Program-made: the position numbers and the translations under genes
The notes under the pieces: generated by a model
Told to the model about the DNA's origin: nothing
Databases searched by the model: none
What the model saw: only the letters and a program-made list of their open reading frames with translations
NCBI GenBank assembly: GCA_963726105.1
Contig: CAVSBJ010000024.1
Coordinates: 744,001 to 808,000, forward strand
Reading direction: 5' to 3'
Origin: Roseiarcus sp963726105
Lineage (GTDB): Bacteria > Pseudomonadota > Alphaproteobacteria > Rhizobiales > Beijerinckiaceae
Length of the DNA: 64,000 nt
Shown here: one piece after another, positions 8,764 through 18,105 of the stretch
Layout: the number at the start of each line of letters is the position of its first letter
Position numbering within the stretch: position 1 is the stretch's first letter

Positions 8764-10404
8764 TCAGGCGCTGACGGCGAGGTGTCCGTGGAATAGCCGG
8801 CGCAATTCCGTCTTGAGCAGCTTGCCAGTCGCGGTATGCGGCAGGCTGTCAACGAACACGACATCATCCGGCAATTGCCACTTCGCCAGTTTTTCTGAGA
8901 GGAATTGCAGCACCGCCGCTTTAGTCGGCTTCCGTCCCTCGCGGGGATGGACGATAAGCAGCGGGCGCTCCTGCCAGACTGGATGTTCGACCGCAATCAC
9001 CGCGGCCTCGAACACGTCCGGATGCGACATGGCGAGGTTCTCGATCTCGATCGAGGAAATCCATTCGCCGCCCGACTTGATGACGTCTTTTAGACGGTCG
9101 GTGAGCTGCACGTACCCATCGGAATCAATCGTGCCGACGTCGCCGGTGCTGAGCCAACCGTCCTTGTCTACGACCTCCCCACCTTCGCCCTTGAAATAGC
9201 CCGAGATCACCCAGTTGCCACGAACTTTCAATTCGCCGACCAAAACGCCGTCGTGCGGCAGGTCGCGCCCGTCGTGGTCGAGCAGCTTGAGCTCGATCCC
9301 GTACACCTGCCGTCCCTGCTTGACCTGCATGTCGGTAAGCTCCGTTGCGCTGGCGCCCTCGTGCTTGGCAAGCGGTGAGCCGGTCGTGGCGAGGGGGCTC
9401 GTTTCGGTCAGTCCCCAAGCGTGCAGCACGGTCACGCCAAGCAGCTCGCGGAACTTCTCGATTGTCGCGCGCGGCGCCGCCGAACCGCCCGAGCCAACCA
9501 TCCTCAGTTTCAGCTTGGAGAGGTCGAGTTTTGCCTTGTTCGCGTCCACCCAGGCAAGGAAGTTCAGCCAGATCGTGGGAATACCGAAGGCCTTGGTGCA
9601 CGCCTCGTTCTCAAGCAGCGTGTAAAGGCTTTCGGGATCGAGCTTCGGACCGGGGAGCACGAGCTTTGCTCCGCACATCGCTGCAGAAAACGGCAGGCTC
9701 CAGGCGTTGGCGTGGAAGAGCGGCACCACGGTGAGGATCGAATCGCGAGCCATAAGGCCGAATGCGTCGGCCGCACAGGCGGCGAGCGCGTGCAACAGCG
9801 TCGAGCGGTGGCTGTACAACACGCCCTTTGGATTGCCGGTCGTGCCGGAGGTGTAGCAGAGCGTCGAGGCTGTATTCTCGTCGAGAAGCGGCCATTCGTA
9901 ATCGGGCGACGCCTTCGCCAGCAGCTCCTCGTAGGCGATGAGCCCTTCAAGCTTGGTCTTGGGAAGCTCGTTCTTGCCACAAAGCGCGACCCAGCCGCGC
10001 ACAAGCGGCAGGCGGGGGGCGAGCGCTTCGATGAGCGGCGTAAAAACCGGGTCGAAGAACACATACGCGTCTTCCGCGTGATGCATGATGTATTGGATCT
10101 GGTCGGGAAAGAGCCGCGGATTGACCGTGTGCAGAACGCGTCCCGAGCTGGTTACGCCATAATAGATTTCCAGATGGCGCCAGCCGTTCCAGGCGAGGGT
10201 CGCGACGCGATCGCCGTGACCTGCCCCCAGCGCGTCGAGCGCGTTCGCGACGCGTTTGGCGCGCGCGGCGACTTCAGCATAGTTCGAGCGATGAATCGCC
10301 CCTTCCGCGTCGCGCGATACGATCTCGCGGCCGCCATGCCAGCTCGAGGCGTAATCGACGAGGCCCGAAATCAAAAGCGGACGGCTCTGCATCAGCCCGA
10401 GCAT
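8764..10404 (-). CDS. Fatty-acyl-CoA ligase (AlkK/FadD-like)
   Basis: 546-residue AMP-forming acyl-CoA synthetase. Visible motifs are the phosphate loop YTSGTTGNPKG (about residues 183-193), HAWGLTETSP, the hinge region GWLSTGDVGTIDSDGY and the C-terminal lysine motif LPHTATGKLLKTEL. It activates medium- or long-chain fatty acids to CoA esters in the cytoplasm for beta-oxidation or lipid use. It lies alone on the minus strand and is divergent from the adenosine kinase gene, with 282 bases between them. Chain-length preference cannot be read from the sequence. Confidence 0.92.
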   Translation of the reverse strand: MLGLMQSRPLLISGLVDYASSWHGGREIVSRDAEGAIHRSNYAEVAARAKRVANALDALGAGHGDRVATLAWNGWRHLEIYYGVTSSGRVLHTVNPRLFPDQIQYIMHHAEDAYVFFDPVFTPLIEALAPRLPLVRGWVALCGKNELPKTKLEGLIAYEELLAKASPDYEWPLLDENTASTLCYTSGTTGNPKGVLYSHRSTLLHALAACAADAFGLMARDSILTVVPLFHANAWSLPFSAAMCGAKLVLPGPKLDPESLYTLLENEACTKAFGIPTIWLNFLAWVDANKAKLDLSKLKLRMVGSGGSAAPRATIEKFRELLGVTVLHAWGLTETSPLATTGSPLAKHEGASATELTDMQVKQGRQVYGIELKLLDHDGRDLPHDGVLVGELKVRGNWVISGYFKGEGGEVVDKDGWLSTGDVGTIDSDGYVQLTDRLKDVIKSGGEWISSIEIENLAMSHPDVFEAAVIAVEHPVWQERPLLIVHPREGRKPTKAAVLQFLSEKLAKWQLPDDVVFVDSLPHTATGKLLKTELRRLFHGHLAVSA

Positions 10405-10686
10405 GATTCCCTCCCTCGGCCTCGTTGGGCCTTATCGAAGCCTCGAGCGCGGGTGGGCGATCGAGCCGCTCGTCCGCGACCATGACATCAAAACCGACTT
10501 GAGTTTATCCAATCCAGACCTGCTGGCAATGCGGCGGAGGAACGGCGCGTATCGGACGTAGGCGCCAGCGCCGTTTCCTAGACGAGGGGGGGTCGGAACG
10601 GCGCCGTGAGCGATCGCCTGCCTCGGATTGACCGCATCTCGCGGCAATGCGAGGGAACCGCCGCTGCAAACAATTTGAGAGGGACG

Positions 10687-11685
10687 ATGAGCGCGATGGT
10701 CGAAGTCTTGGGGCTGGGCAATTCACTTGTCGATCTTCTTGCCTACGCGGGCGACGATTATCTCTCCGCCCAGGAGATGCTGAAGGGCGCGATGAACCTC
10801 ATCGACGAAGATCGCGCGGAGGCGCTCTATGCCGCCCGCGTCGATCCGCGCGTCATCTCAGGCGGCTCGGCCGCCAACACCATTGTCGGCGTCGCCTCAT
10901 TCGGCGTCTCCGCCGCCTATATCGGCAAGGTCAAGCAAGACCTGCTCGGCGCGACTTTCGCCGACGACATCCGCTCGACCGGCGTCGCCTTCTCGACCTT
11001 GGCCGCCGAGCATGGACCGAGCACGGGGCGCTGCTTCATTTATGTCACGCCCGACGGCGAGCGGACGATGAACACCTATCTCGGCGCGAGCTCCTATCTC
11101 GCGCCGGTCGACGTCGACGAGGCCTTGGTCAAATCGGCGAAGGTCGTCTATCTTGAAGGCTACATGTGGGACCGCCCGGCGGCCAAGGCGGCGTTCCAGA
11201 AGGCCGGCGAGATCGCCCGCGCCGCGAACAGCAGGGTGGCGCTCACGCTATCGGATTCGTTTTGCGTCGACCGTTTCCGCGGCGAATTCATTGAGCTCAT
11301 GCGCTCGCGGACCGTCGACACCATCTTCGCCAACACCGACGAAATCCTGTCGCTGTACGAAACGCCGCATTTCGACGAGGCGCTCGACAATCTGCGCGCG
11401 GAGGGCGTGCTTGGAATCGTCACGCGCTCGGAAAAGGGCTGCGTCATCGTCGATAGCGATCAGAGTTGGGAGGTTCCCGCCTTCCCGATCGCCAAGCTCG
11501 TCGATACGACAGGCGCGGGCGACATGTTTGCCGCGGGCTTCCTCGCGGGGCTCGCACGGGAGCGAGACATGGTGACTTGCGGACGGCTCGGCGTGCTGGC
11601 CGCGGCGGAAATCATCCAGCACATCGGCGCGCGGCCCAATGTCTCGCTGGCGCGGCTCGCGAAAGAGAACAGCGTGGCGTTTTAG
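10687..11685 (+). CDS. PfkB-family carbohydrate kinase, probable adenosine kinase
   Basis: 332 residues from the ATG at 10687, preceded by a GAGAGGG ribosome-binding site; the frame is open further upstream but family alignment supports this start. Features are GLGNSLVDLLA at the N-terminus, SGGSAANTIVGVASFG, and the PfkB anion-hole motif DTTGAGDMFAAGF near residue 277. Close homologues in Alphaproteobacteria are annotated as adenosine kinases, which phosphorylate adenosine to AMP for purine salvage. Other sugar or nucleoside substrates are possible. Confidence 0.9.
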   Translation: MSAMVEVLGLGNSLVDLLAYAGDDYLSAQEMLKGAMNLIDEDRAEALYAARVDPRVISGGSAANTIVGVASFGVSAAYIGKVKQDLLGATFADDIRSTGVAFSTLAAEHGPSTGRCFIYVTPDGERTMNTYLGASSYLAPVDVDEALVKSAKVVYLEGYMWDRPAAKAAFQKAGEIARAANSRVALTLSDSFCVDRFRGEFIELMRSRTVDTIFANTDEILSLYETPHFDEALDNLRAEGVLGIVTRSEKGCVIVDSDQSWEVPAFPIAKLVDTTGAGDMFAAGFLAGLARERDMVTCGRLGVLAAAEIIQHIGARPNVSLARLAKENSVAF

Positions 11686-12030
11686 GCGCCGCCGGCGTCG
11701 TCAAAGGCGACGGCGTATTAGCTAACACCGACTTCCTCCGGTTTTGAACGCCGCCTAAGCAGAAGCAGGCGGCGCAGGCCAAATCGACCTCGCCTCAAGC
11801 GGCGTCGAAGCGCGCCGGCTTGAGCGTGAGGGAGGAAAGCTGATTCACTCGGTAGCCACCCGGTTTTCACCGGCGGCGAGAAGGCGCCGACGCGCACCCC
11901 GTAGAACGCCTTGCTTTTGGAGGGGACGACCGGATTGGGACGAGGAAATCCAAGGAAATCCAACGCTCATAATCCGGGGTTTTGGTCGCGAAACGGCCGG
12001 AGCCCAAGAAAACCCAAACGAACCGAGGCT
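11686..12030. other. Intergenic region, no supported gene
   Basis: 345 bases between two convergent genes. A minus-strand open frame at 11718-11963 begins MDFLGFPRPN and ends arginine-rich, but it has no ribosome-binding site I can see and no recognisable domain. The GGAAATCC motif occurs twice close together near 11946-11960, a hint of short repeats. I see nothing else in it. Confidence 0.5.
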
Positions 12031-12656
12031 CTATTCCGTTGCGGACGTCGACTTGGCCTTGGTCTCGGTGAGATAGCGCTTGAAGTCGCCCATCGAGGCG
12101 AACTGGAACGTGCCTTCGCCCGTTTCGGCCTCGATCGAGCCGTCGGAGAAGATCTTGTAATTGGCCCCGGCCGACGAATAGCTGCCGATCAGGCTCGGCG
12201 GCCCCTGCGGCTCTTCTGGCGTCTCGAGAACCGTTTCGATCGTTTCGAGCGAAGGCAGATGCCCGCTGCGGTTGAAGTTGATCGGGCTCTCGTCCTCGGC
12301 CCCAGGCGCTTCGTCGAGGCTTGCCTGCGGCCCGGCTTCGTTCGTCGATCGCGCGGCGGAGATCTCTTCGACGCGGCCGGTTTCAGCCGGGGCGCCGCCT
12401 CGAAGGCCGCCGGAACGGCCAACGGCGCAGAGGACTGCCGCAAGACCTTCGTGAGCGCGCCGATCCGCCAGGTCAGAACCCCGATGGCGAACGTCACCAC
12501 CGCGCCGCAAGCCGCGACCGCCCCCGTCAGGGCATACAAAACCCCGGTGCTCGTCGGCAAAAGGTCGATGCTCTCATACCCGCTCGCCGCCGCGGCGATC
12601 AGCAGAATGAGGCTCAGGATGAAGATCAGGATCGCCACGAAATCGCCAACGCCCAC
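12031..12656 (-). pseudogene. Hypothetical two-helix membrane protein, frameshifted
   Basis: The N-terminal part begins MGVGDFVAILIFILSLILL and contains two membrane helices within the first 75 residues. The C-terminal part lies in another frame and ends with a soluble domain containing YKIFSDGSIEAETGEGTFQF. This kind of C-terminus is seen in uncharacterised Rhizobiales membrane proteins. The frames join around 12375-12395. The full length of 626 bases is one short of a multiple of three, so one missing base is the simplest explanation and gives about 208 residues. Function unknown. Confidence 0.65.
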
Positions 12657-12719
12657 ATTTTATCAACCTCAATCCGGTCGGCGATCCATCTTGAAACGGC
12701 AAGTCGGGCGATTCGTGTT

Positions 12720-13448
12720 TCAATGAGGTGAATCGCGGGCGCCGAAAATCGCTGAACCGACGCGGACATACGTCGCGCCGAGTTGCACCGCAAGCGGCCA
12801 GTCGGCGCTCATGCCCATAGAACGTTCGGTCAGTCCGTTGCGTTCCGCGATGACGCTGAGCAAGGCGAAATGCGGCGAGACCATCTCGTTCGCCGGGGGG
12901 ATGGCCATCAGGCCCTCGATCGTCAATCCATAAGTCTGACGGCAGAGCGTGATGAAGGCGTCCGCGTCCTTGGGAAGGACGCCCGCCTTCTGCGGTTCGC
13001 CTCCAGTATTGATCTCGACAAAAAGGCGCGGTCGCTTGCCGACCCGCTCGATTTCTCGGGCGAGCGTCGCGGCAATTCTTTCCCGGTCGACCGTCTCTAT
13101 GACATCGAACGCCTCAACCGCTTCGCGCGCCTTGTTGCTTTGCAGCGGTCCGATGAGATGAAGCTCGATCGACTTGCCGAGCGCGGCGGCGCGCGCCCGC
13201 AAGTCGCGCCATTTCGGAATGGCCTCCTGCACCCGGTTCTCGCCAAAGCGTGTCTGGCCGGCGCTCGCGATCGTGGGCCACACCTCGTCGGCGGAAAAGG
13301 TCTTCGAGACGGCGACAAGCTTGATCAATTCCGGCAACCGACCGCAATCGCGCGCCCGACGCGCAATCTGTTCGCGCAGCGCGATCAGGCGGCCCACCAA
13401 CTCGTGCGCGTCTTGGTGCTGCGGCGCGCCGGCCAAGGTCGTCTCCAT
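12720..13448 (-). CDS. Pyridoxal-phosphate homeostasis protein, YggS/PLPBP family
   Basis: 242 residues, normal for the family. The PLP-binding lysine lies in IKLVAVSKTFSADEV, followed by FGENRVQEA, HLIGPLQSNK, EINTGGEPQKAG and SMGMSADWPLAVQLGATYVRVGSAIFG. These proteins bind PLP without known catalysis and keep vitamin B6 and amino-acid/keto-acid pools in balance. It is divergent from ychF with a 167-base gap; the two probably do not work together. Confidence 0.94.
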   Translation of the reverse strand: METTLAGAPQHQDAHELVGRLIALREQIARRARDCGRLPELIKLVAVSKTFSADEVWPTIASAGQTRFGENRVQEAIPKWRDLRARAAALGKSIELHLIGPLQSNKAREAVEAFDVIETVDRERIAATLAREIERVGKRPRLFVEINTGGEPQKAGVLPKDADAFITLCRQTYGLTIEGLMAIPPANEMVSPHFALLSVIAERNGLTERSMGMSADWPLAVQLGATYVRVGSAIFGARDSPH

Positions 13449-13615
13449 CGCTATTCCAACCGCCTCCCGCGCGGCGACCGCTATCGCCCATTGTGCGCCA
13501 AAAGCAAACGCGAACTCAATCGCCGTCAGTCAGGCGGTTGCGACCCGGCGCCTCTTGCCTTTTGCCTTGAGCCCGCGCATGAGGGCCGAGCTTCCCCTCT
13601 CCAACGACGGCTTCC

Positions 13616-14713
13616 ATGGGCTTCAAATGCGGCATCGTCGGCCTGCCGAATGTCGGCAAGTCGACGCTTTTCAACGCGCTGACGCAAACCGCCGCCGCGC
13701 AGGCGGCCAATTATCCCTTCTGCACCATTGAACCCAATGTCGGCGATGTCGCGGTGCCGGACGTCCGTCTGGCGACGCTGGCGAAGATCGCTGTCTCCAG
13801 GGAGATCATCCCGACCCGTCTGTCCTTCGTCGACATAGCCGGGCTCGTGCGCGGCGCCTCGAAGGGCGAAGGGCTCGGCAATCAGTTTCTGGCGAATATT
13901 CGCGAATGCGACGCGATCGCCCATGTCGTCCGCTGTTTCGACGATGGCGACGTCACCCATGTGGAAGGCCGGATCGACCCCCTGTCCGACATCGCCACGA
14001 TTGAAACCGAGCTGATGCTGGCCGATCTTGATAGCCTTGAGCGCCGCATCGCTCAAATGGAGAAGAAAGCCAAGGGCGGCGACAAGGAGGCCAAGGAGCT
14101 GCTGGCCCTCGCCGAACGCAGCCTCGGCGAGCTGAGGGAGGGGCACCCGGCGCGCGCCATCGGCGTCAGTCGCGAAGAGCGGCGCCTTTTTCAGTCGCTG
14201 GGCCTCCTGTCGTCGAAGCCGGTTCTCTATGTCTGCAACGTCGAAGAAGAGTCGGCCGATAGGGGCAACGCCTATTCCGATCTGGTCAAGGAACAGGCGG
14301 CCAAGGAAGGCGCCGCCGTTGCCGTTGTGTCAGCGAAAATCGAAAGCGAAATCGCCCTCCTGCCCCAGGCCGAGCAGGAAGCCTATCTCGAGGCGATCGG
14401 GTTGACCGAGCCTGGCCTCAGCCGCGTCATTCGCGCCGGCTACGCGCTTTTGCACCTCGTCACCTACTTCACCGCGGGGCCGAAGGAAGCGCGCGCCTGG
14501 ACGATCGAACAGGGCACCAGGGCTCCCCAGGCGGCCGGCGTCATCCACACGGATTTCGAAAAGGGCTTTATCCGCGCTGAAACCATTGCCTATGACGACT
14601 ATGTCGCCAATGGCGGCGAGGCCGGCGCGCGCGAGGCCGGTAAATTCCGGCTCGAAGGCAAGGACTATGTCGTTGCCGACGGCGACGTTCTGCATTTCCG
14701 CTTCGCGAATTGA
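13616..14713 (+). CDS. ychF: Redox-regulated ATPase YchF
   Basis: 365 residues, matching the family length. The P-loop GLPNVGKST is at residues 9-17. In place of the GTP-specifying NKxD motif there is CNVEEE, the feature that makes YchF prefer ATP. A coiled-coil insertion (residues about 130-175) and a C-terminal TGS-like domain follow. YchF/OLA1 binds ribosomes and affects the oxidative stress response and translation start. The MaoC-like gene begins 6 bases after its stop, suggesting co-transcription. Confidence 0.96.
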   Translation: MGFKCGIVGLPNVGKSTLFNALTQTAAAQAANYPFCTIEPNVGDVAVPDVRLATLAKIAVSREIIPTRLSFVDIAGLVRGASKGEGLGNQFLANIRECDAIAHVVRCFDDGDVTHVEGRIDPLSDIATIETELMLADLDSLERRIAQMEKKAKGGDKEAKELLALAERSLGELREGHPARAIGVSREERRLFQSLGLLSSKPVLYVCNVEEESADRGNAYSDLVKEQAAKEGAAVAVVSAKIESEIALLPQAEQEAYLEAIGLTEPGLSRVIRAGYALLHLVTYFTAGPKEARAWTIEQGTRAPQAAGVIHTDFEKGFIRAETIAYDDYVANGGEAGAREAGKFRLEGKDYVVADGDVLHFRFAN

Positions 14714-14719
14714 GCGCCC

Positions 14720-15175
14720 ATGCCGGACACGCTCTATTTCGAAGATTTTCCGCTTGGCGAAGTGGTCGAGTATGGTGGAGTCGACGTTTCGGTTGACGAG
14801 ATCATTGCCTTCGCCCGCGAGTTCGATCCCCAGCCTTTCCATACCGATGAAGAGGCCGCGCGTACGGCGACCGGCGGCCTCATCGCCTCGGGGTGGCACA
14901 CGTCCGCGCTGCTGCTCAGGATGAATTGCGAGGCGTTCCTCACGCGCGCGGCCATCCTCGAGGAGGCCGGCGTCGAAGAGGTCCGGTGGCAGCAGCCGGT
15001 CAGGCCGGGCGATCGGCTGCACGTGCGTCGCCGAACGCTCTCGTGCGGACCCCGCGAGGGCCGCACGGGCGTGAGCGAGGTCGAGTTTCTCTACGAAGTC
15101 GTCAATCAGGACGGCGCGGTCGCCATGACGCACCACAGCGTGCTTCTGCTCAAGCTCCGCCCCCCCGTCACTTAA
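14720..15175 (+). CDS. MaoC-like hot-dog dehydratase
   Basis: 151 residues. The hydratase-type motif FDPQPFHTDEEAA (about residues 35-47) carries the Asp and His of (R)-specific enoyl-CoA hydratases, and GLIASGWHT follows. It probably hydrates or dehydrates an acyl-CoA. It lies between ychF and a second MaoC-like gene (16-base gap), so the two MaoC proteins are likely co-expressed and may pair, as hot-dog domains often do. Confidence 0.9.
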   Translation: MPDTLYFEDFPLGEVVEYGGVDVSVDEIIAFAREFDPQPFHTDEEAARTATGGLIASGWHTSALLLRMNCEAFLTRAAILEEAGVEEVRWQQPVRPGDRLHVRRRTLSCGPREGRTGVSEVEFLYEVVNQDGAVAMTHHSVLLLKLRPPVT

Positions 15176-15191
15176 GAACTGACCGGAGCTC

Positions 15192-15653
15192 ATGTTCTAC
15201 GAGGATATCCACATCGGCCGGTCGACCGCGCTCGGCCAAACCGAGTTTTCTCGGGAGGCGATTCTCGCCTATGGGGAAAAGTTCGATCCCCGCATCGCTG
15301 CTCAAGCCGCCGAGGGGAGTGCGCAGATCGCAGCCGCGGGGATGCATGTGGCGGCCGCAGGGATGCGCCAACTCGTTGACACGCGCAGCGCCTTGCGCGC
15401 CGCGATGGCCGAACGTGGCGAGACCCTTCCGCAGCTTGGCGTCTCGCCGGGTTTCAAAGACATGCGCTGGGCACATCCGGTGCATGAGGGCGATATCGTT
15501 TCGTATTCGATGGAGACCGTGTCCAAGCGCGAGACCTCCAAGCCGAGATGGGGTCTCGTCACCAACACGTTCCGCGGCGTGAACCAGCGCGGGGAGGAGG
15601 TTCTCGTCTTTTCCAGCGCTGTCCTGATCGCCCGGCGCACGGCGGGCTCGTGA
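15192..15653 (+). CDS. MaoC-like protein with degenerate active site
   Basis: 153 residues, a second hot-dog domain directly after the first. The start resembles its neighbour (FYEDIHIGRSTALGQTEFS), but the position of the FDPQPFH motif reads FDPRIAAQAA, so the catalytic His is missing. The later RWAHPVHEGDIVSY and WGLVTNTFRGVNQRGEEV stretches are family-like. It could be a structural partner of the active upstream protein or bind an acyl group without catalysis. Confidence 0.85.
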   Translation: MFYEDIHIGRSTALGQTEFSREAILAYGEKFDPRIAAQAAEGSAQIAAAGMHVAAAGMRQLVDTRSALRAAMAERGETLPQLGVSPGFKDMRWAHPVHEGDIVSYSMETVSKRETSKPRWGLVTNTFRGVNQRGEEVLVFSSAVLIARRTAGS

Positions 15654-15803
15654 CGCCTTTTCGGCCGAAGCCAGGATTCGCTGGCTGGCGGCGGGCCGAC
15701 CCCGCCTGCAACTCATTTTTCGATGGGCCAGGGCGCGCCAAGCGCAGAAAAGTCTGTTAAAAGCTCCCGGTCGTTTACTTTTTTGGTGCGAGGGGAAGCT
15801 GTA

Positions 15804-16700
15804 ATGGCGATCAATCTTGTCAGTCTCGTATCCCAGTTCCTGACGCCGCAATTGGTCGGCGGCTTGGCGCGGGCGCTCGGCATTAACGAAGCGGTGGCGC
15901 AAAAGCTTGTGGCTGCAGCGGTCCCTGCGATCGTCGCTTCGCTTGGCACAGCGGCTGCCGCTCCAGGGGGGGCTCAGAAAGTGTCCGACGCGGTCTCCAA
16001 TTCGGATCCGGATATTTTGAGCAAGCTCAGTGGGGCAATCAGCGGCGGTAACACGCGCTTCATGAACGAAGGCGGCACGCTCCTGAGCGGCCTTCTCGGC
16101 GGCGGCGGCCTCTCGAGCCTCACCGGCGCGCTGAGCCAGTTTTCCGGCGCTCCGCAGCCCGCAACGCAGGCGCTGCTCGGCACAGTCACCCATGCGACCG
16201 TTGGCACCATTGGTCAGCAAGACCCTTCAAACTGGTCGGATCCCTCGGCAATTCTTTCGATGCTGAACAGTCAGAAAAGCGCGATCTCCGCCGCGCTTCC
16301 GCCTGAGCTTTCGCGAGCGCTCGGCGCATCCGGGCTGCTCGCCGGTCTTGGCGGAATGGCCACGGCCGCGGCTCAGGGAGCCACGTCGACGGTTTCGAGC
16401 GCCGCGAGCGCGGCAAGCTCGACGGCAAGTTCCGCCGCTAGCTCCGCCGCCCGAAGCGCCGAAGCCGCCGCGAGGAGCGCCCAGTCCGCCGCTGCAAGGG
16501 TTCCAGCTGCTGCGGCGTCGTCCTCGAGCGGCTTCCCGATGTGGGCGATCATTCTGATCGTCGTTGTCGCGCTGCTGGCGATCTGGTGGTTCATGACCCA
16601 ACATGAAAAGCCGGCGGAACCCGCAAAAACGGGCCAGCTGGCTCCGATCGAGTTCGCCTTGCGCGCAACGCCTGTTCCAACCGCCCTGCAGCTCGACTAA
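15804..16700 (+). CDS. DUF937 protein with C-terminal membrane anchor
   Basis: 298 residues from the ATG at 15804, which has AGGGGAAG upstream. The N-terminal half (GGLARALGINEAVAQKLVAA and GGTLLSGLLGGGGLSSLTGA) fits the DUF937/YidB-like family. A low-complexity stretch of Ala and Ser (about residues 190-235) leads to one membrane helix near residues 245-262 and a short periplasmic or cytoplasmic tail. The role of DUF937 proteins is unknown. It is followed 10 bases later by a lipoprotein gene, so the two may form an envelope-related pair. Confidence 0.8.
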   Translation: MAINLVSLVSQFLTPQLVGGLARALGINEAVAQKLVAAAVPAIVASLGTAAAAPGGAQKVSDAVSNSDPDILSKLSGAISGGNTRFMNEGGTLLSGLLGGGGLSSLTGALSQFSGAPQPATQALLGTVTHATVGTIGQQDPSNWSDPSAILSMLNSQKSAISAALPPELSRALGASGLLAGLGGMATAAAQGATSTVSSAASAASSTASSAASSAARSAEAAARSAQSAAARVPAAAASSSSGFPMWAIILIVVVALLAIWWFMTQHEKPAEPAKTGQLAPIEFALRATPVPTALQLD

Positions 16701-16710
16701 ACAGCGCGCC

Positions 16711-17982
16711 ATGGGGCTGGCGGGGCGCTTGTGGCGTCGCCTACGCGCGCCGCTGAGGGGGACGGGGCCGCGATCTCCTGCCGGCGTTGTCTTTGTAATC
16801 GCGCTGTCGGCGATTGTCGCGGGTTGCTCGAGCCGCCCTTACGGCACGCTCGTTGTTGGGCCAAGCGCGCCAGACGCGAGCCAGGTCGACCTCCTTGTGG
16901 CGACAACCCGCGCGCCCGTGCTTGAGCCTCCGGGCGTCATGTTCGGAGGCTCAAGAGGACGGGGGTTGGATTTCGCAGATATCGTCGTGTCGATCCCGTC
17001 GGCCGGCGCTCGCCAGCCGGGGGACGTCACGCTCCCGTCGTCTGTCCCAGCCAATCCGGAGCGTGACTTCGCCATCCTGCGCGCCGACCGCATGGACCTC
17101 GCGCAGGCAAAAGCAAACTTCGATGCGCGCATCAGACGCACCCCCGGCCGCAGGGTTCTCATCTTCGTCCACGGCTTCAATACCCGTTTTGAGGAAGCGG
17201 TCTATCGCTTCGCGCAGATTGTCCACGACGCGCGCGTCGACGTCGCCCCGGTGCTGTTCACCTGGCCCTCCGGCGGCAATGTGACCGACTACGTCTATGA
17301 TCGCGACAGCGCCATGTATTCGCGCGACGCGCTGGAGGCGGTGCTGCAGGCGCTGGTTAAGGATCAGTCCGTCGATTCCGTCTCCATCCTCGCCCATTCA
17401 ATGGGCAATTACCTTGCGATCGAGTCGCTCAGACAGATGTCGATCCGCGATCATGGACTCTCGCCCAAGATCCGGGACGTGATGCTGGCTTCACCGGACA
17501 TCGACGTCGACGTCTTCCGTCGTCAAATCGCCGAGATTGACGCCGGGCCGCGGCCGGCTCAGTTCACCCTGTTCATTTCGCGAGACGACCGCGCGCTTGG
17601 CCTGTCGAGCTTTCTCGCGCGCGATTCCACCCGTCTCGGCGCGCTCGATCCCAGCAAGGAGCCCTACCGTTCGATCCTTGAGCAGGGCAGGGTGCGAGTC
17701 GTCGACTTGACCGGCGTGGCCTCCGGCGACTTCACCAATCACGGCAAATTCGCCAGTGGCGAAGTGGTTGGCGCGATCGGCCAGCGACTGGCGGAGGGTC
17801 AGTCGCTTAGCGACGCCAAGGGCGGTCTCGTCGAATCGCTCGGCACGTTCACCAATGGCGCGATCAATGTCGCCGCCGGCGTCGCCACCGGCGCCGTCGC
17901 GGCGCCGGGTGAGGTCTTCGATCCGACGAAGCGCGAGATGTCCGTCGATACAGCGGCGCAAGCCACGTCGTTGTCGCAGTGA
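16711..17982 (+). CDS. DUF900 alpha/beta-hydrolase lipoprotein
   Basis: 423 residues from the ATG at 16711, chosen because it gives a proper lipoprotein signal peptide: a basic start, a hydrophobic core, and the lipobox AIVAGC near residue 45. The hydrolase fold shows VLIFVHGFNTRFEEAV (oxyanion region) and ILAHSMGNYLAIE, with Ser in the A-H-S-M-G nucleophile elbow. DUF900 proteins are esterase/lipase-like enzymes of unknown substrate. It would be anchored to the membrane facing the periplasm. Confidence 0.88.
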   Translation: MGLAGRLWRRLRAPLRGTGPRSPAGVVFVIALSAIVAGCSSRPYGTLVVGPSAPDASQVDLLVATTRAPVLEPPGVMFGGSRGRGLDFADIVVSIPSAGARQPGDVTLPSSVPANPERDFAILRADRMDLAQAKANFDARIRRTPGRRVLIFVHGFNTRFEEAVYRFAQIVHDARVDVAPVLFTWPSGGNVTDYVYDRDSAMYSRDALEAVLQALVKDQSVDSVSILAHSMGNYLAIESLRQMSIRDHGLSPKIRDVMLASPDIDVDVFRRQIAEIDAGPRPAQFTLFISRDDRALGLSSFLARDSTRLGALDPSKEPYRSILEQGRVRVVDLTGVASGDFTNHGKFASGEVVGAIGQRLAEGQSLSDAKGGLVESLGTFTNGAINVAAGVATGAVAAPGEVFDPTKREMSVDTAAQATSLSQ

Positions 17983-18105
17983 CGGCGGGCGCAGCTCCGT
18001 TCACACTGTCTCGATGCGCACCTTCAGGAAACCACCGGGCGCAAGGCCCCATCGAGGTGAGTCTCAAGCCGTCCGGCGCCGGAAGCTCCGACGCGGCAGG
18101 CGATG

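Noticed and set aside
11718..11963. Minus-strand open frame starting MDFLGFPRPN
   Set aside because: No ribosome-binding site, arginine-rich low-complexity tail and no recognised domain. Probably chance or repeat-derived.
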